A program made the position numbers and the translations under genes. 15,259 nt of DNA, taken from contig JBPBQE010000010.1 of NCBI GenBank assembly GCA_050954595.1, forward strand, positions 1-15,259, given 5' to 3'. Source of the stretch: JAVVHH01 sp050954595. Its GTDB lineage: Bacteria > Pseudomonadota > Alphaproteobacteria > Acetobacterales > Acetobacteraceae. The notes beneath the pieces were generated by a model. That model did no database searches. It was not told where the DNA came from and worked only from the letters and a program-made list of their open reading frames with translations. Below, piece after piece: positions 1 through 7,092 of this stretch (within the stretch, counting starts at the first letter, position 1; every line of letters begins with the position of its first letter).

Positions 1-9
1 GGAGGAGGT

Positions 10-43
10 GGGGCCGCTCTGACCGGATGGTCAGAGCGGCCCC
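10..43. terminator. Perfect 15-bp hairpin beyond the thiolase gene
   Basis: Bases 10-24 and 29-43 are exact reverse complements, separated by a 4-base loop (GGAT). The hairpin lies 29 bases past the stop codon of the minus-strand thiolase gene. There is no T-run on the exit side for minus-strand transcription, so it is not a textbook intrinsic terminator. A GC-rich stem this long would still plausibly stop transcription or protect the 3' end. What lies left of it is outside the window, so it may serve a convergent gene as well. Confidence 0.6.
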
Positions 44-72
44 GGAGTTTACCGCTCGACTAGATCTGCGAG

Positions 73-1245
73 CTAGCGCTCGACGCACATGGCGACGCCC
101 ATGCCGCCGCCGATGCAGAGGGTGGCGAGGCCCTTCTTGGCGTCGCGGCGACCCATTTCGTGCAGCAGGGTGGTCAGGATACGAGCGCCGGAGGCACCGA
201 TCGGGTGGCCGATGGCGATGGCGCCGCCGTTGACGTTCACCTTGGCGGTGTCCCAGCCCATGTCCTTGTTCACGGCGCAAGCCTGGGCTGCGAAGGCTTC
301 GTTGGCTTCGACGAGGTCGAGGTCGGCGGCTTTCCAGCCGGCGCGCTCGAGGGCCTTGCGCGAGGACGGGATCGGGCCGGTGCCCATGATCGAGGGGTCG
401 ACGCCGGCGGTGGCGAAGCTGGCGATGCGGGCGAGCGGGGTGAGGCCGCGACGCTCGGCTTCCTTGGCCGACATGACGATCAGCGCGGCGGCGCCGTCGT
501 TGATGCCGCTGGCGTTGCCGGCGGTGACGGTGCCGTCCTTGGAGAAGGCGGGGCGCAGCTTGGCCATGGTCTCGACCGAGGAATCGTGACGGATGTACTC
601 GTCATCGGAGACCACGGTGTCGCCCTTGCGGCCCTTGATGGTCACGGGGACGATCTCGTCCTTGAACTTGCCGGCCTTCTGGGCGGCGCTGGCCTTGTTC
701 TGGCTGGCGGCGGCGAATTCGTCCTGCTGCTGGCGGGTGATCTGGAACTTGGTGGCGACGTTCTCGGCGGTGTTGCCCATGTGGTAGCCGTTGAAGGCGT
801 CCCAGAGGCCGTCCTTGATCATGGTGTCGACCAGGCCGAGGTCACCCATCTTGGTGCCCTGGCGGAGGTAGGCGGCGTGGGTGGACTGGCTCATGCTCTC
901 CTGGCCGCCGGCGACGACGATCTGGCTTTCGCCGCTCATGATCTGCTGGGCGGCGAGGGCCACGGTGCGCAGGCCGGAGCCGCAAACCTGGTTGATGCCA
1001 AAGGCGGTGGAGCTATCGGGGATGCCGGCCATGCGGGCGGCCTGGCGGGCTGGGTTCTGGCCCTGGGCGGCGGTGAGGACTTGGCCGAGGATGATCTCGT
1101 CGATATCCGCCGGGTCGAGCTTGGCGGCGGCGATGGCAGCGCGGATGGCGTCGGCGCCGAGGATGTGGGCCGGGACGCTGCCGAAGGCGCCGTTGAAGCT
1201 ACCGACGGGTGTGCGGACGGCCGAGACGATGACGACGTCTTCCAT
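73..1245 (-). CDS. phaA: Acetyl-CoA C-acetyltransferase (beta-ketothiolase, PhaA/AtoB type)
   Basis: This is a biosynthetic thiolase that joins two acetyl-CoA into acetoacetyl-CoA in the cytoplasm, the first step toward polyhydroxybutyrate; the same fold also serves ketone-body use. The protein has 390 residues, the usual length. The nucleophile Cys88 sits in NQVCGSGL, His347 in the GHPIGASGAR motif, and the second catalytic Cys377 in CIGGG, spaced as in well-studied bacterial thiolases. I chose the ATG at 1245 because MEDVVIVSAVRTP is the family N-terminus and an AAGGGAG ribosome site lies just upstream; an in-frame upstream extension to 1299 adds 18 residues unlike the family. No phaB reductase follows inside the window. 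It is divergent from phaR, which supports a PHA role, but PhaA and AtoB cannot be separated by sequence alone. Confidence 0.95.
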   Translation of the reverse strand: MEDVVIVSAVRTPVGSFNGAFGSVPAHILGADAIRAAIAAAKLDPADIDEIILGQVLTAAQGQNPARQAARMAGIPDSSTAFGINQVCGSGLRTVALAAQQIMSGESQIVVAGGQESMSQSTHAAYLRQGTKMGDLGLVDTMIKDGLWDAFNGYHMGNTAENVATKFQITRQQQDEFAAASQNKASAAQKAGKFKDEIVPVTIKGRKGDTVVSDDEYIRHDSSVETMAKLRPAFSKDGTVTAGNASGINDGAAALIVMSAKEAERRGLTPLARIASFATAGVDPSIMGTGPIPSSRKALERAGWKAADLDLVEANEAFAAQACAVNKDMGWDTAKVNVNGGAIAIGHPIGASGARILTTLLHEMGRRDAKKGLATLCIGGGMGVAMCVER

Positions 1246-1270
1246 TTTTTGAGCTCCCTTACTTGTGCCG

Positions 1271-1299
1271 AGATAGATAGGCGGTCCGAGGCGGCGCAA
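1271..1299 (-). promoter_or_regulatory. Candidate sigma-70 promoter for the thiolase gene
   Basis: Read on the minus strand, TTGCGC (1299-1294) and CTATCT (1276-1271) are 17 bases apart, at a sensible distance before the ATG at 1245. Both boxes depart from consensus, so this is a guess from spacing and position. The 173-base gap to phaR must also hold the phaR promoter, for which I found no convincing boxes. Confidence 0.3.
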
Positions 1300-1418
1300 C
1301 CAGCCCGGGAGGGCGGTTCCAGAGCTGGGGTTTGTGGGACCTGGGTTGATGAAACGTGTATTTCGCGCAGTGCGTCATCAGGTGCTATCGTGGTCAACTA
1401 ACGCCAACGAGGTATTCC

Positions 1419-2219
1419 ATGGCCGACGTGCCCGCTAAACCACCCGAGCAGGCCGCGGAGACAACCAAGGCGTCGGCATCCAACACCGTTGTGGTCAAGA
1501 AGTACGCCAACCGGCGGTTGTACAATACCGAAACTTCCAGCTATATCACGCTGGACAACCTGGCCGAGATGATCCGGGCCGGGCGGGACTTCGTCGTGTA
1601 CGACGCCAAGTCGGGTGACGACATCACGCGCGGGGTGTTGACCCAGATCATTGTCGAGGAAGAAAGCAAGGGCAGCGCGATGCTGCCGGTGGCGTTCCTG
1701 CGGCAGTTGATCGGGTTCTATGGCGGGAACCTCGAGGGCGTGGTGCCGCGGTATCTCGAATACTCGATGAGCAGCTTCGCGCGGCAGCAGCAGCAGATGC
1801 GGACGGTGATGGAGCGGACGTTCAGCCCGTTCATTCCGGCCGGTGTGGAAGAGATGAACCGGCAGAACCTGGCGATGTTCGAGCGGGCTGTTAGCATGTG
1901 GAACCCGTTTGCGCGCGCGGGAGATGCCGGGCACGACCCGGCGGCTCCCCAGCCCGAACACGCGGCGGAGCAGGCATCCGAGGCGAGCGGCGCGGCAGAG
2001 GGCGGCGCGGGGCCGTCGGACGAGAATCCGGAATTGGCGTGGCTGCGCAACGAAGTCGCCAGCTTGCAGCGGCAACTCGCGGCAGCGCATGCGGCGGCCG
2101 TCGTGCCAGCGCCGATCCTGGCGGCGTCGGTGATCCCGGAGAACGTGCGGCGCGATCCGGCGGCCACGAGCGGCAACGGTAAAACGGCGCGGCGGACGGG
2201 ACCGAAAGCGTCAGCGTAA
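1419..2219 (+). CDS. phaR: Polyhydroxyalkanoate synthesis regulator PhaR
   Basis: PhaR is a DNA- and PHA-granule-binding repressor; in known systems it represses phasin and its own gene until PHA granules titrate it away. The 266-residue protein has the PhaR N-terminal DNA-binding domain at about residues 23-82 (VKKYANRRLYNTETSSYITL opens it) and then the PHB accumulation region at about 88-130 (AFLRQLIGFYGGNLEGVVP). The tail is Ala/Glu/Pro-rich and ends in a short predicted coiled coil near residues 203-225 (LAWLRNEVASLQRQLAAA). The start at 1419 is preceded by CGAGGT; an in-frame upstream extension from 1356 has no family match. It is divergent from the thiolase gene and ends 15 bases before the convergent DUF2125 gene with no hairpin between them. 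Autoregulation is expected from the family; no operator was identified. Confidence 0.95.
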   Translation: MADVPAKPPEQAAETTKASASNTVVVKKYANRRLYNTETSSYITLDNLAEMIRAGRDFVVYDAKSGDDITRGVLTQIIVEEESKGSAMLPVAFLRQLIGFYGGNLEGVVPRYLEYSMSSFARQQQQMRTVMERTFSPFIPAGVEEMNRQNLAMFERAVSMWNPFARAGDAGHDPAAPQPEHAAEQASEASGAAEGGAGPSDENPELAWLRNEVASLQRQLAAAHAAAVVPAPILAASVIPENVRRDPAATSGNGKTARRTGPKASA

Positions 2220-2234
2220 CGCGATGATGAGCCG

Positions 2235-3218
2235 CTAATCCCAGCGGAGCGGCGCGAGGCGCAGCACGGGGATACGGGCGAGGCTGACTGTGCCGTTCTG
2301 CACCGTGATGGGAAGCTCCACCGGCCCGGTGCCGGATGGAGCGGCGAGGACCGTCAGCATGCCGCGGGCGGCCAGGGCACCGGAAGCGGTGAGGGCGCCG
2401 GTGGCGACGAGGCGGTCTAGACCGGCGAACAGGCCGGTGGCGGCGAGGCGTCCGGTCAGGGCGGGTTGAAGCGCCGGGTCGAGCGCCAGGGTGGCGGCGC
2501 CGGTGACGGCGAGCGGGCCCCAGGCGAGTGCGGCATCGTCGATGTCGAGGTGGCCGCCATCGGCGCGCCAGCGTTGCGCGCTTGCGGCGGCGGTGGCCAT
2601 CGGCACGACCGGTGTGGAGAGACGGGCGACGACGTGCAGGGAGTCGATCGGGGGCTGGATCGGCTGGCCGTCGGAGCCGGGAAGCGAAACCGTCGAGAGC
2701 TGCATGGCGAGGCTGTCGGGGCGGGTGTCGAGCCGAGCCGACGCGATGCGGACGGGACCAGCCGGGGCGGCGATGTCGAGATCGGTGGCGCTGACGATCG
2801 CCGGGTCGGCTTGCCTGAGGTCCAGGGTGGCGATCAGGCTGCCGGCGGTGAAGGCTAGCGGCGGGGCATCGCCCAGGGCGATCGATTGCGGGCCGGCGGC
2901 GGAGATTGTCAGGCGGCTGGGGTGGATGGCACCGAGACGAAGCGTCTGCGTGCCCGCCGTCCAGGCGAGCGGCGGGATGATGTCGGGGCCGGAGCGGAGG
3001 GTGGCGTTCGGCAGCACGATCTCGGCCGCGAAAGGCCAGCCGCGCCAGCGAGCGGGTTCGGCGGAAAGGGACCATCCGGCGGCCGCAGCGGCGTCGCGGG
3101 CTCCGTCGTCCAAGCGTCGGCAGGCGATGGCCCAAATGACGGTATCGGCGGCGATGACGCACGAAACCGCGGCGATGGCGGCCAAGCGTAGTCGCCGCCG
3201 GACGCTGACTTTATCCAT
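2235..3218 (-). CDS. DUF2125 family membrane-anchored protein
   Basis: This 327-residue protein begins with a basic stretch (VRRRLRL) and one hydrophobic segment at about residues 12-33, then a long soluble region rich in Ala, Leu and short beta-like stretches. That layout and the opening of the soluble part (GWSLSAEPARWRGWPFAAEIVLPNATL) match DUF2125, an uncharacterised alphaproteobacterial family. By inference it is periplasmic with an N-terminal anchor. Stretches such as LDIAAPAGPVRIASARLDTRP resemble the repeated beta-strands of AsmA-like envelope proteins, but that is a visual likeness only. The ATG at 3218 is chosen because the anchor follows it; the ribosome site is weak, and a GTG directly before it is possible. 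It is the only gene of its transcription unit here, and an unusual regulatory patch lies upstream. Confidence 0.8.
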   Translation of the reverse strand: MDKVSVRRRLRLAAIAAVSCVIAADTVIWAIACRRLDDGARDAAAAAGWSLSAEPARWRGWPFAAEIVLPNATLRSGPDIIPPLAWTAGTQTLRLGAIHPSRLTISAAGPQSIALGDAPPLAFTAGSLIATLDLRQADPAIVSATDLDIAAPAGPVRIASARLDTRPDSLAMQLSTVSLPGSDGQPIQPPIDSLHVVARLSTPVVPMATAAASAQRWRADGGHLDIDDAALAWGPLAVTGAATLALDPALQPALTGRLAATGLFAGLDRLVATGALTASGALAARGMLTVLAAPSGTGPVELPITVQNGTVSLARIPVLRLAPLRWD

Positions 3219-3263
3219 CACGACCGATGCGCTTTGGTGTTGACTCGTCGCAATTCCTGAAAC

Positions 3264-3272
3264 TTGTCCACA
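3264..3272 (+). promoter_or_regulatory. DnaA-box-like site, one mismatch
   Basis: TTGTCCACA differs by one base from TTATCCACA, a form of the TTATNCACA consensus. It lies 46 bases before the DUF2125 start codon, in the same orientation as the perfect box at 3521. A single near match can arise by chance; the interest comes from the pair and the GANTC sites around it. Confidence 0.4.
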
Positions 3273-3298
3273 GGGCGGCAACCGCGAATGAATCGTTG

Positions 3299-3327
3299 AT
3301 TTTTGTCACCAAATACTCACGAAGCAA
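3299..3327 (-). promoter_or_regulatory. Candidate promoter for the DUF2125 gene
   Basis: On the minus strand TTGCTT (3327-3322) is followed after 17 bases by AAAAAT (3304-3299). Transcription would begin near 3292 and leave a leader of about 75 bases containing the DnaA-box-like site at 3264-3272. The -10 box is imperfect, so this is a weak prediction. Confidence 0.3.
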
Positions 3328-3498
3328 TCTATGTCGTGGTCGGCACCATCGGTCCGTCAAGGGCGGCAACGCCCGTGGATCCTGCGATCTGTGGCGTAAA
3401 TGCACTAGGATAGCGGATTCGTCGTGCTGCGCGGGGTGATGGCGGGCGGCAAAATCGGGGGGCGCTACAGGGCGTTTATTCAGGTTGCCCAACAGGCC

Positions 3499-4230
3499 TC
3501 ACACAGGTTGATCCACGGAGTTATCCACAGCTGATTCAGTGAAACTCGCGTCGGCCCAGCGTTGGCGGAGGGTGGCGATCAACGCGTCGCCGCGGACGGT
3601 GGTGGGGATTGGTTCGCCGATGTGGATGCGGACGCGGCCGGGGCGTTTGACGAAGGCGCGGCGGCTCCAATACAGGCCGGAATCGGTCGACACGGGATAG
3701 ATCGGCAGGCCGGTGCGGGCGGCGATCATGCTGAAGCCGCCGCGGATCTCGACCTCCGTGCCGTAGGCGACGCGGGTGCCTTCGGGAAAGATGACGATCT
3801 GGCGGCCGGCGGCCTTGGCGGCCTCCGTGCCGCGGAGCAGGGCGCGGATGGCGGCCACGGAGGCGTTGCGGTCGACGGGGATCTGGCCGGAGGCTTCGAG
3901 CATGGGGCCGAAGAGCGGGATGTCGGCGAGTTCGGCCTTGAAGACGTAGCTGCAGCGATGAAGCTGGACGACCCAGATGAGGGTGTCGAAGGCGGATTGA
4001 TGCTGGGAGGCGAGGAGGGCGGCGCCGGGGGGGATCTTGTCGAAGCCGGTGATGTCGGCCTCGATGCCGCAGATCCATTTGGCGCCGAACAGGGCGGTGG
4101 CGGCCCAGAGCTGGGCGAGGCGGAGCGTCCACCACGGGGTGAAAGCGCGGACGAAGATGCCGATGGCACCGAGCAGTGCGGTGGTGCCGAAGAACCAGGC
4201 GTTGAAGAGGGCCGAGCGGAGGACGATCAC
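3499..4230 (-). CDS. plsC: 1-acyl-sn-glycerol-3-phosphate acyltransferase (PlsC family)
   Basis: This family moves an acyl chain onto lysophosphatidic acid at the inner membrane, giving phosphatidic acid for phospholipid synthesis. The 243-residue protein shows the acyltransferase motifs in order: HQSAFD (H77 and D82 of HX4D), IPVDR ending at R121, FPEGTR at 148-153, and LPIYPV at 175-180. A hydrophobic N-terminal segment (about 8-28) would anchor it. The start is a GTG at 4230 with AAGGA eight bases upstream; it overlaps the upstream gene's stop as GTGA, so translation is probably coupled. The frame stays open upstream to about 5172, but that part is Arg/Pro-rich antisense-like sequence and is not real. 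It is last in the ftsE-ftsX-ydcF-plsC operon. Its 3' end contains a perfect DnaA box. It could be a specialised lysophospholipid acyltransferase rather than the housekeeping PlsC. Confidence 0.93.
   Translation of the reverse strand: MIVLRSALFNAWFFGTTALLGAIGIFVRAFTPWWTLRLAQLWAATALFGAKWICGIEADITGFDKIPPGAALLASQHQSAFDTLIWVVQLHRCSYVFKAELADIPLFGPMLEASGQIPVDRNASVAAIRALLRGTEAAKAAGRQIVIFPEGTRVAYGTEVEIRGGFSMIAARTGLPIYPVSTDSGLYWSRRAFVKRPGRVRIHIGEPIPTTVRGDALIATLRQRWADASFTESAVDNSVDQPV
3521..3529 (+). promoter_or_regulatory. Perfect DnaA box inside the 3' end of plsC
   Basis: TTATCCACA matches the strongest form of the DnaA box. Twelve bases to its left, a looser copy (TGATCCACG, 3509-3517, two mismatches) lies in the same orientation, and a GANTC site follows at 3533. 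The box encodes part of the poorly conserved PlsC tail, so protein constraint alone does not obviously explain it. Confidence 0.5.
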
Positions 4231-4844
4231 GGTCGGGGTCCTTTTTCGAGGTGGGCGCTCTTGAGCCGCGTCAGGCCGAAGCGGACGGCCAGGAGCTTGT
4301 CGAATTCGATGGCGAGCAAGCGAAGGGTGGTGACGTCGTCGCGGGTGCGCAACGCGGGCGGGCGGACCGGCATGGGGCGAAGCTCGAGGTCGGGGAGCGC
4401 GCGGGCGAGTTCGGCGATGGCGCGGGCCATGTGATAGCCGGCGGTGACGACGATGATGCTGTGCAGGTCGAAACGGCGGGCCCAGGCGGCGGTTTCGGCG
4501 GCGTTGCCGACGGTGTTGGTGGCGGCATGACCGAGAGTGACGATCTGGGTCTCGAGCAGGGCCGGGTCGATGGGGACATGGCGGAGGATGCCGGAAAGCT
4601 CGATGCCGGTGCCGACGCCGGAGATGAGCAGGCGGGGCGCCTGGCCGGCGGCAAGGAGACGGAGCCCGGTCTCGATGCGGTCGGCGCCGCCGGTGAGGAC
4701 GACGATGCCGTCGGCAGGGTCGGGGTTGATCACCGAGTCTGGGACGGGGCGGCGGGCGTCGGCCTCGAAGGCGGTGAAGCCGGCCAGCCAAAGCAGGGCG
4801 GCGGCGAACAGAGCGGTGAGCGCGAGGGCGAGCAACCGCCACAT
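4227..4844 (-). CDS. YdcF family (DUF218) membrane protein
   Basis: This is a 205-residue protein with a signal-anchor (about 2-22) and a DUF218 domain on the far side of the membrane. DUF218 signatures seen are IVVLTGGADRIETGLRLL (about 47-64), the ATNTVGNAAET stretch with N110, N114 and E117, and VTAGYHMARA (about 133-142) with H138 and R141. The family includes E. coli YdcF, SanA and ElyC, linked to envelope integrity and lipid-carrier metabolism; no exact reaction can be assigned here. The start overlaps the ftsX stop by one base (TGATG) and no good ribosome site precedes it, so it likely depends on coupling. The stop overlaps the plsC start. Its place between ftsX and plsC fits an envelope role. 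Confidence 0.88.
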   Translation of the reverse strand: MWRLLALALTALFAAALLWLAGFTAFEADARRPVPDSVINPDPADGIVVLTGGADRIETGLRLLAAGQAPRLLISGVGTGIELSGILRHVPIDPALLETQIVTLGHAATNTVGNAAETAAWARRFDLHSIIVVTAGYHMARAIAELARALPDLELRPMPVRPPALRTRDDVTTLRLLAIEFDKLLAVRFGLTRLKSAHLEKGPRP

Positions 4845-5758
4845 CAGGGGAGGCGCCGGAGCCAGCGGCGGACGGTGCGGTGGGCGGTGAGCCAGCCGAT
4901 GGCGGCGGCGAGCGGCGGCAGGCAGATGATGGATAGCCAGAGGCTGAGCGGGATGGAGGCAAAAGCGCCGATGATGCTGTCTGGCGCGGCGGCGTTGCCG
5001 AATGGGGCGGCCAGGCCGGTGAGGCCGGCGAGGACGGGCAGGGCGGCGAACGCCCCGATGGCGGCGCCGATGCCGGCCAGGACGGTGGCGCGCTGGGCGA
5101 AGCTGCGGGCGATGAACTGGTCGGTGGCGCCGAGGCCGTGGACGATCTCGATGGCGTCGCGACGCGAGGCAAGGCCGGCGCGGGTGGCGACCGCGATCAC
5201 GGCGACGGCGACAAAGGCGACGACGGCGAAGGCTAGGGCGGCACAGGCCTGGAGGCTGCGGGCGAGGGTGGCGAGGCGTTTGACCCAGCGGTCGTGTTCC
5301 TCGACCAGGGTGCCGGGGGCGGCAGTCTCCAGCGCGGCGACCAGGGTGGCGCGATCGGGGCCGGTGCCGGCGATTTGAACGTCGATGACGGCGGGCAGCG
5401 GGATGGAGATATCGCCGGAGGTGGTGCCCAGCCAGGGGCGGAGCAGGACGCGCAGTTGATCGTCGGACAGGGTGCGGGTGCTGGCGATCCCGGCGGTGGC
5501 GGTCAGGGCGGCACGGACCCGGTCGAGGCGGGTGGTGCTGCCGATGGGATCGCCGGGCTGGGGCACCTGGACGGTGATCATGCCGCCGGCGCCGGACTGC
5601 CAATGTTGCGACAGCGCGGTGGCACCGACAGCGCCGGCCAGGGCGAGGGCGGCGAGAAAGGTCATCGCGGCGACGAGGCACGGCAGCAGGCGGTCGGAAA
5701 GGGCGCGGCGGACGCCGAGGTCGTCGAAGCCGGGGGGCCGAAGCAGGCTCCTAGTCAT
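4844..5758 (-). CDS. ftsX: Cell division protein FtsX (ABC permease partner of FtsE)
   Basis: FtsX is the membrane half of the FtsEX complex, which in known bacteria controls periplasmic cell-wall hydrolases at the division septum. The 304-residue protein has the family topology: a cytoplasmic N-terminus, a first membrane segment at about 26-48, a periplasmic domain of about 120 residues (roughly 52-168), then three membrane segments at about 170-192, 225-250 and 270-290. The stretch ASRRDAIEIVHGLGATDQFIARSF (about 197-220) is the usual cytoplasmic coupling loop. The ATG at 5758 overlaps the ftsE stop by 8 bases (ATGACTAG), with GAAGGA about 13 bases upstream. Sequence identity to better-known FtsX is low, as is usual, and the assignment leans partly on the ftsE neighbour. 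Confidence 0.93.
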   Translation of the reverse strand: MTRSLLRPPGFDDLGVRRALSDRLLPCLVAAMTFLAALALAGAVGATALSQHWQSGAGGMITVQVPQPGDPIGSTTRLDRVRAALTATAGIASTRTLSDDQLRVLLRPWLGTTSGDISIPLPAVIDVQIAGTGPDRATLVAALETAAPGTLVEEHDRWVKRLATLARSLQACAALAFAVVAFVAVAVIAVATRAGLASRRDAIEIVHGLGATDQFIARSFAQRATVLAGIGAAIGAFAALPVLAGLTGLAAPFGNAAAPDSIIGAFASIPLSLWLSIICLPPLAAAIGWLTAHRTVRRWLRRLP

Positions 5759-6419
5759 CGCGGATGAGCTGTCCTTCGTGCAGGCGGAGAGTGTGGGCGG
5801 GGTATCGGTGCACCATGGCGGTATTGTGGGTCGCCACGAGAACGGTGGTGCCGAGGCGGTTCAGCTCCTGGAGCAGGCGCATGAGGCGTTCGGCCTGTTC
5901 CTCGTCGAGGTTGCCGGTGGGCTCGTCGGCGAGGAGGAGCAGGGGGCGGGCGACGACGGCGCGGGCGATGGCGACGCGCTGCTGCTCGCCGCCGGAGAGT
6001 TCCGCCGGCCGGGCGGTGAGCTTGCGGGAGAGGCCGACCCAGCCGAGGAGTTCGACGGCGTCCACGCGGATCTGGCCTTCGGGTCGGCCGGCGATGCGCA
6101 GCGGGAGGGCGACGTTGTCGTAAACCGAGAGGTGCGGCAGGAGGCGGAAATCCTGAAACACCACGCCGATGCGGCGGCGGAGCGGCGGCAGGTCGCGGCG
6201 GCGGGCACCGGCGATGTCGCAGCCCAGCAGGTTGAGACGGCCGTTGGTGGGCAGGGCGGACAAGCAGAGCAGGCGGAGGAGACTGGTCTTGCCGGCGCCG
6301 GACTCGCCGAGCAGCCAGCGGAAGCCGCCTTCGGGAACGTCGAAGCTGAGGTCCTGCAGGACGGTCGTGCGGGTGTCGCCGCGCCCGAGGTCGAGCCCGA
6401 CTTGGTCTAGCCGCACCAT
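5751..6419 (-). CDS. ftsE: Cell division ATP-binding protein FtsE
   Basis: This is the ABC ATPase of the FtsEX complex at the cytoplasmic face of the septal membrane. In 222 residues it shows all ABC motifs: Walker A GESGAGKT (38-45), Q-loop Gln89 in VFQDFRLLPHLSVYDNVALPL (the last part is very FtsE-like), signature LSGGE (141-145), Walker B LLLADEP (161-167) with catalytic Glu166, and switch His198. Ser40 replaces the Pro often seen in the Walker A of FtsE (GPSGAGKS). The ATG at 6419 follows an AGGAAGGAGA ribosome site about 11 bases upstream. It is first in a four-gene operon and divergent from the zinc-ribbon gene, with 128 bases between for both promoters; no clear boxes were found there. 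Without ftsX next to it, it could be mistaken for a LolD-type ATPase. Confidence 0.96.
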   Translation of the reverse strand: MVRLDQVGLDLGRGDTRTTVLQDLSFDVPEGGFRWLLGESGAGKTSLLRLLCLSALPTNGRLNLLGCDIAGARRRDLPPLRRRIGVVFQDFRLLPHLSVYDNVALPLRIAGRPEGQIRVDAVELLGWVGLSRKLTARPAELSGGEQQRVAIARAVVARPLLLLADEPTGNLDEEQAERLMRLLQELNRLGTTVLVATHNTAMVHRYPAHTLRLHEGQLIRDD

Positions 6420-6547
6420 ACCGATTCAGTTCTCCTTCCTGCCGGCGTCGCATAAGCCGGGCTTGGGGGCCGGGTTGTGGCACGGGTGACGCTGTGACGG
6501 AAAGAGTGCGGCTGTTCAGCCCCGGCAGGGACTTGTATCACCCCGGA

Positions 6548-7051
6548 ATGAGAATCGGCTGCCCGTCGTGCAATGCGGTCTACCAGGTCCCTGACGAGCA
6601 GCTGGTCGAGGGCCGGATGGTGCGCTGCGTGCGGTGCGGGACGGATTGGGCACCGGTCGCGGTGGTGCCGGTCGAGGACGGGACCGCAGGCGCGAGGGTG
6701 GCGGAGGTAGGGCGGGCGGCGGCGATGTCTCCGGACGTGCCAGCCGAGGCGTTGCCCGAGGCGGCACCGGCCGAGTTATCGCCGGAGCCCGACCCGGACG
6801 TGCCCACCCGGCGAATGGCGCTGGACGACGACCCGGTGGTCAGTCCGGCGGTGACCCCGGCCGCGACCGAGCCGGCCGCCGAGGTGCAGGCGCGACGTGG
6901 CGGGGCGTGGTTGACGATCGCCTGGGTGGCGAGCGTGCTGGTGGTGATCGGCGCGGTGGCGGCGCTGGTGATGTGGCGGGATGCGGTGATGCAGGCGTGG
7001 CCACCGAGCATCCGCGCCTATGTCGCGCTGAAGCTGGCCGCCCGGCCGTAA
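6548..7051 (+). CDS. MJ0042-type zinc-ribbon membrane protein
   Basis: The 167-residue protein opens with a zinc ribbon made of C5-P-S-C8 and C27-V-R-C30 (MRIGCPSCNAVYQVPDEQL), the MJ0042/zinc_ribbon_5 type. An acidic, Pro/Ala-rich linker (about 40-115) follows, then one hydrophobic segment at about 121-142 and a short tail of about 25 residues. The ribbon should be cytoplasmic and the tail periplasmic. Similar proteins sit next to ftsEX in other alphaproteobacteria, but their function is unknown. I chose the ATG at 6548 because the family starts at M-R-I-x-C-P; an in-frame GTG at 6494 would add 18 unlike residues. CAGGGA about 15 bases upstream is the only ribosome-site candidate, and a TTGTATC -10-like box close to the start raises the possibility of a near-leaderless message. 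Confidence 0.88.
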   Translation: MRIGCPSCNAVYQVPDEQLVEGRMVRCVRCGTDWAPVAVVPVEDGTAGARVAEVGRAAAMSPDVPAEALPEAAPAELSPEPDPDVPTRRMALDDDPVVSPAVTPAATEPAAEVQARRGGAWLTIAWVASVLVVIGAVAALVMWRDAVMQAWPPSIRAYVALKLAARP

Positions 7052-7063
7052 GCAGCGGCTGTT

Positions 7064-7085
7064 CCGGCGCGAGCGACTCGCGCGG
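7064..7085. terminator. Hairpin between convergent genes
   Basis: GCGCGAG (7067-7073) and CTCGCGC (7077-7083) are exact reverse complements around a 3-base loop, and CC/GG at 7064-7065 and 7084-7085 can extend the stem past one bulged G. It lies in the 41-base gap between the stops of the zinc-ribbon gene and the TIGR02302 gene, so it can serve both strands. No T-run follows on either side. Confidence 0.5.
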
Positions 7086-7092
7086 CAACGGA

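Larger units (their letters stand above)
3219..3498. other. AT-richer gap with DnaA-box-like and GANTC sites
   Basis: This 280-base stretch separates the DUF2125 start from the plsC stop and contains no gene I can support. Its middle (about 3285-3335) is markedly AT-richer than the rest of the window. It holds one near-consensus DnaA box (3264-3272) and GANTC sites at 3242, 3290 and 3416; a perfect DnaA box (3521-3529) and a GANTC at 3533 lie just inside the end of plsC. A small hairpin with a GCAA loop (3361-3374) is also present. It probably carries the DUF2125 promoter. An origin of replication was considered and is not favoured. Confidence 0.5.

Noticed and set aside
160..1401. Long plus-strand open frame opposite the thiolase gene, and similar ones opposite the TIGR02302, lysA and argH genes
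   Set aside because: Gly/Val/Ala/Asp-rich translations without domains or ribosome sites; they come from the high-GC codon pattern of the true minus-strand genes.
3211..3492. A 93-codon minus-strand open frame in the gap upstream of DUF2125
   Set aside because: It starts with TTG without a ribosome site, is rich in His/Arg/Pro as expected of non-coding frames, overlaps the DUF2125 start and has no recognisable domain.
3219..3540. Chromosomal origin of replication
   Set aside because: DnaA-like boxes, GANTC sites and an AT-richer core are present, but only one box is perfect, the neighbours are not the usual alphaproteobacterial origin genes, most genes to the right point toward it, and the plus-strand G excess does not change sign across it.
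4231..5172. N-terminal extension of the plsC frame
   Set aside because: The extra residues are Arg/Pro/Ser-rich and antisense-like, overlapping ydcF and ftsX in another frame; PlsC begins at the GTG at 4230.
6494..6547. Upstream GTG start for the zinc-ribbon protein
   Set aside because: It would add 18 residues before the M-R-I-x-C-P sequence where family members begin.
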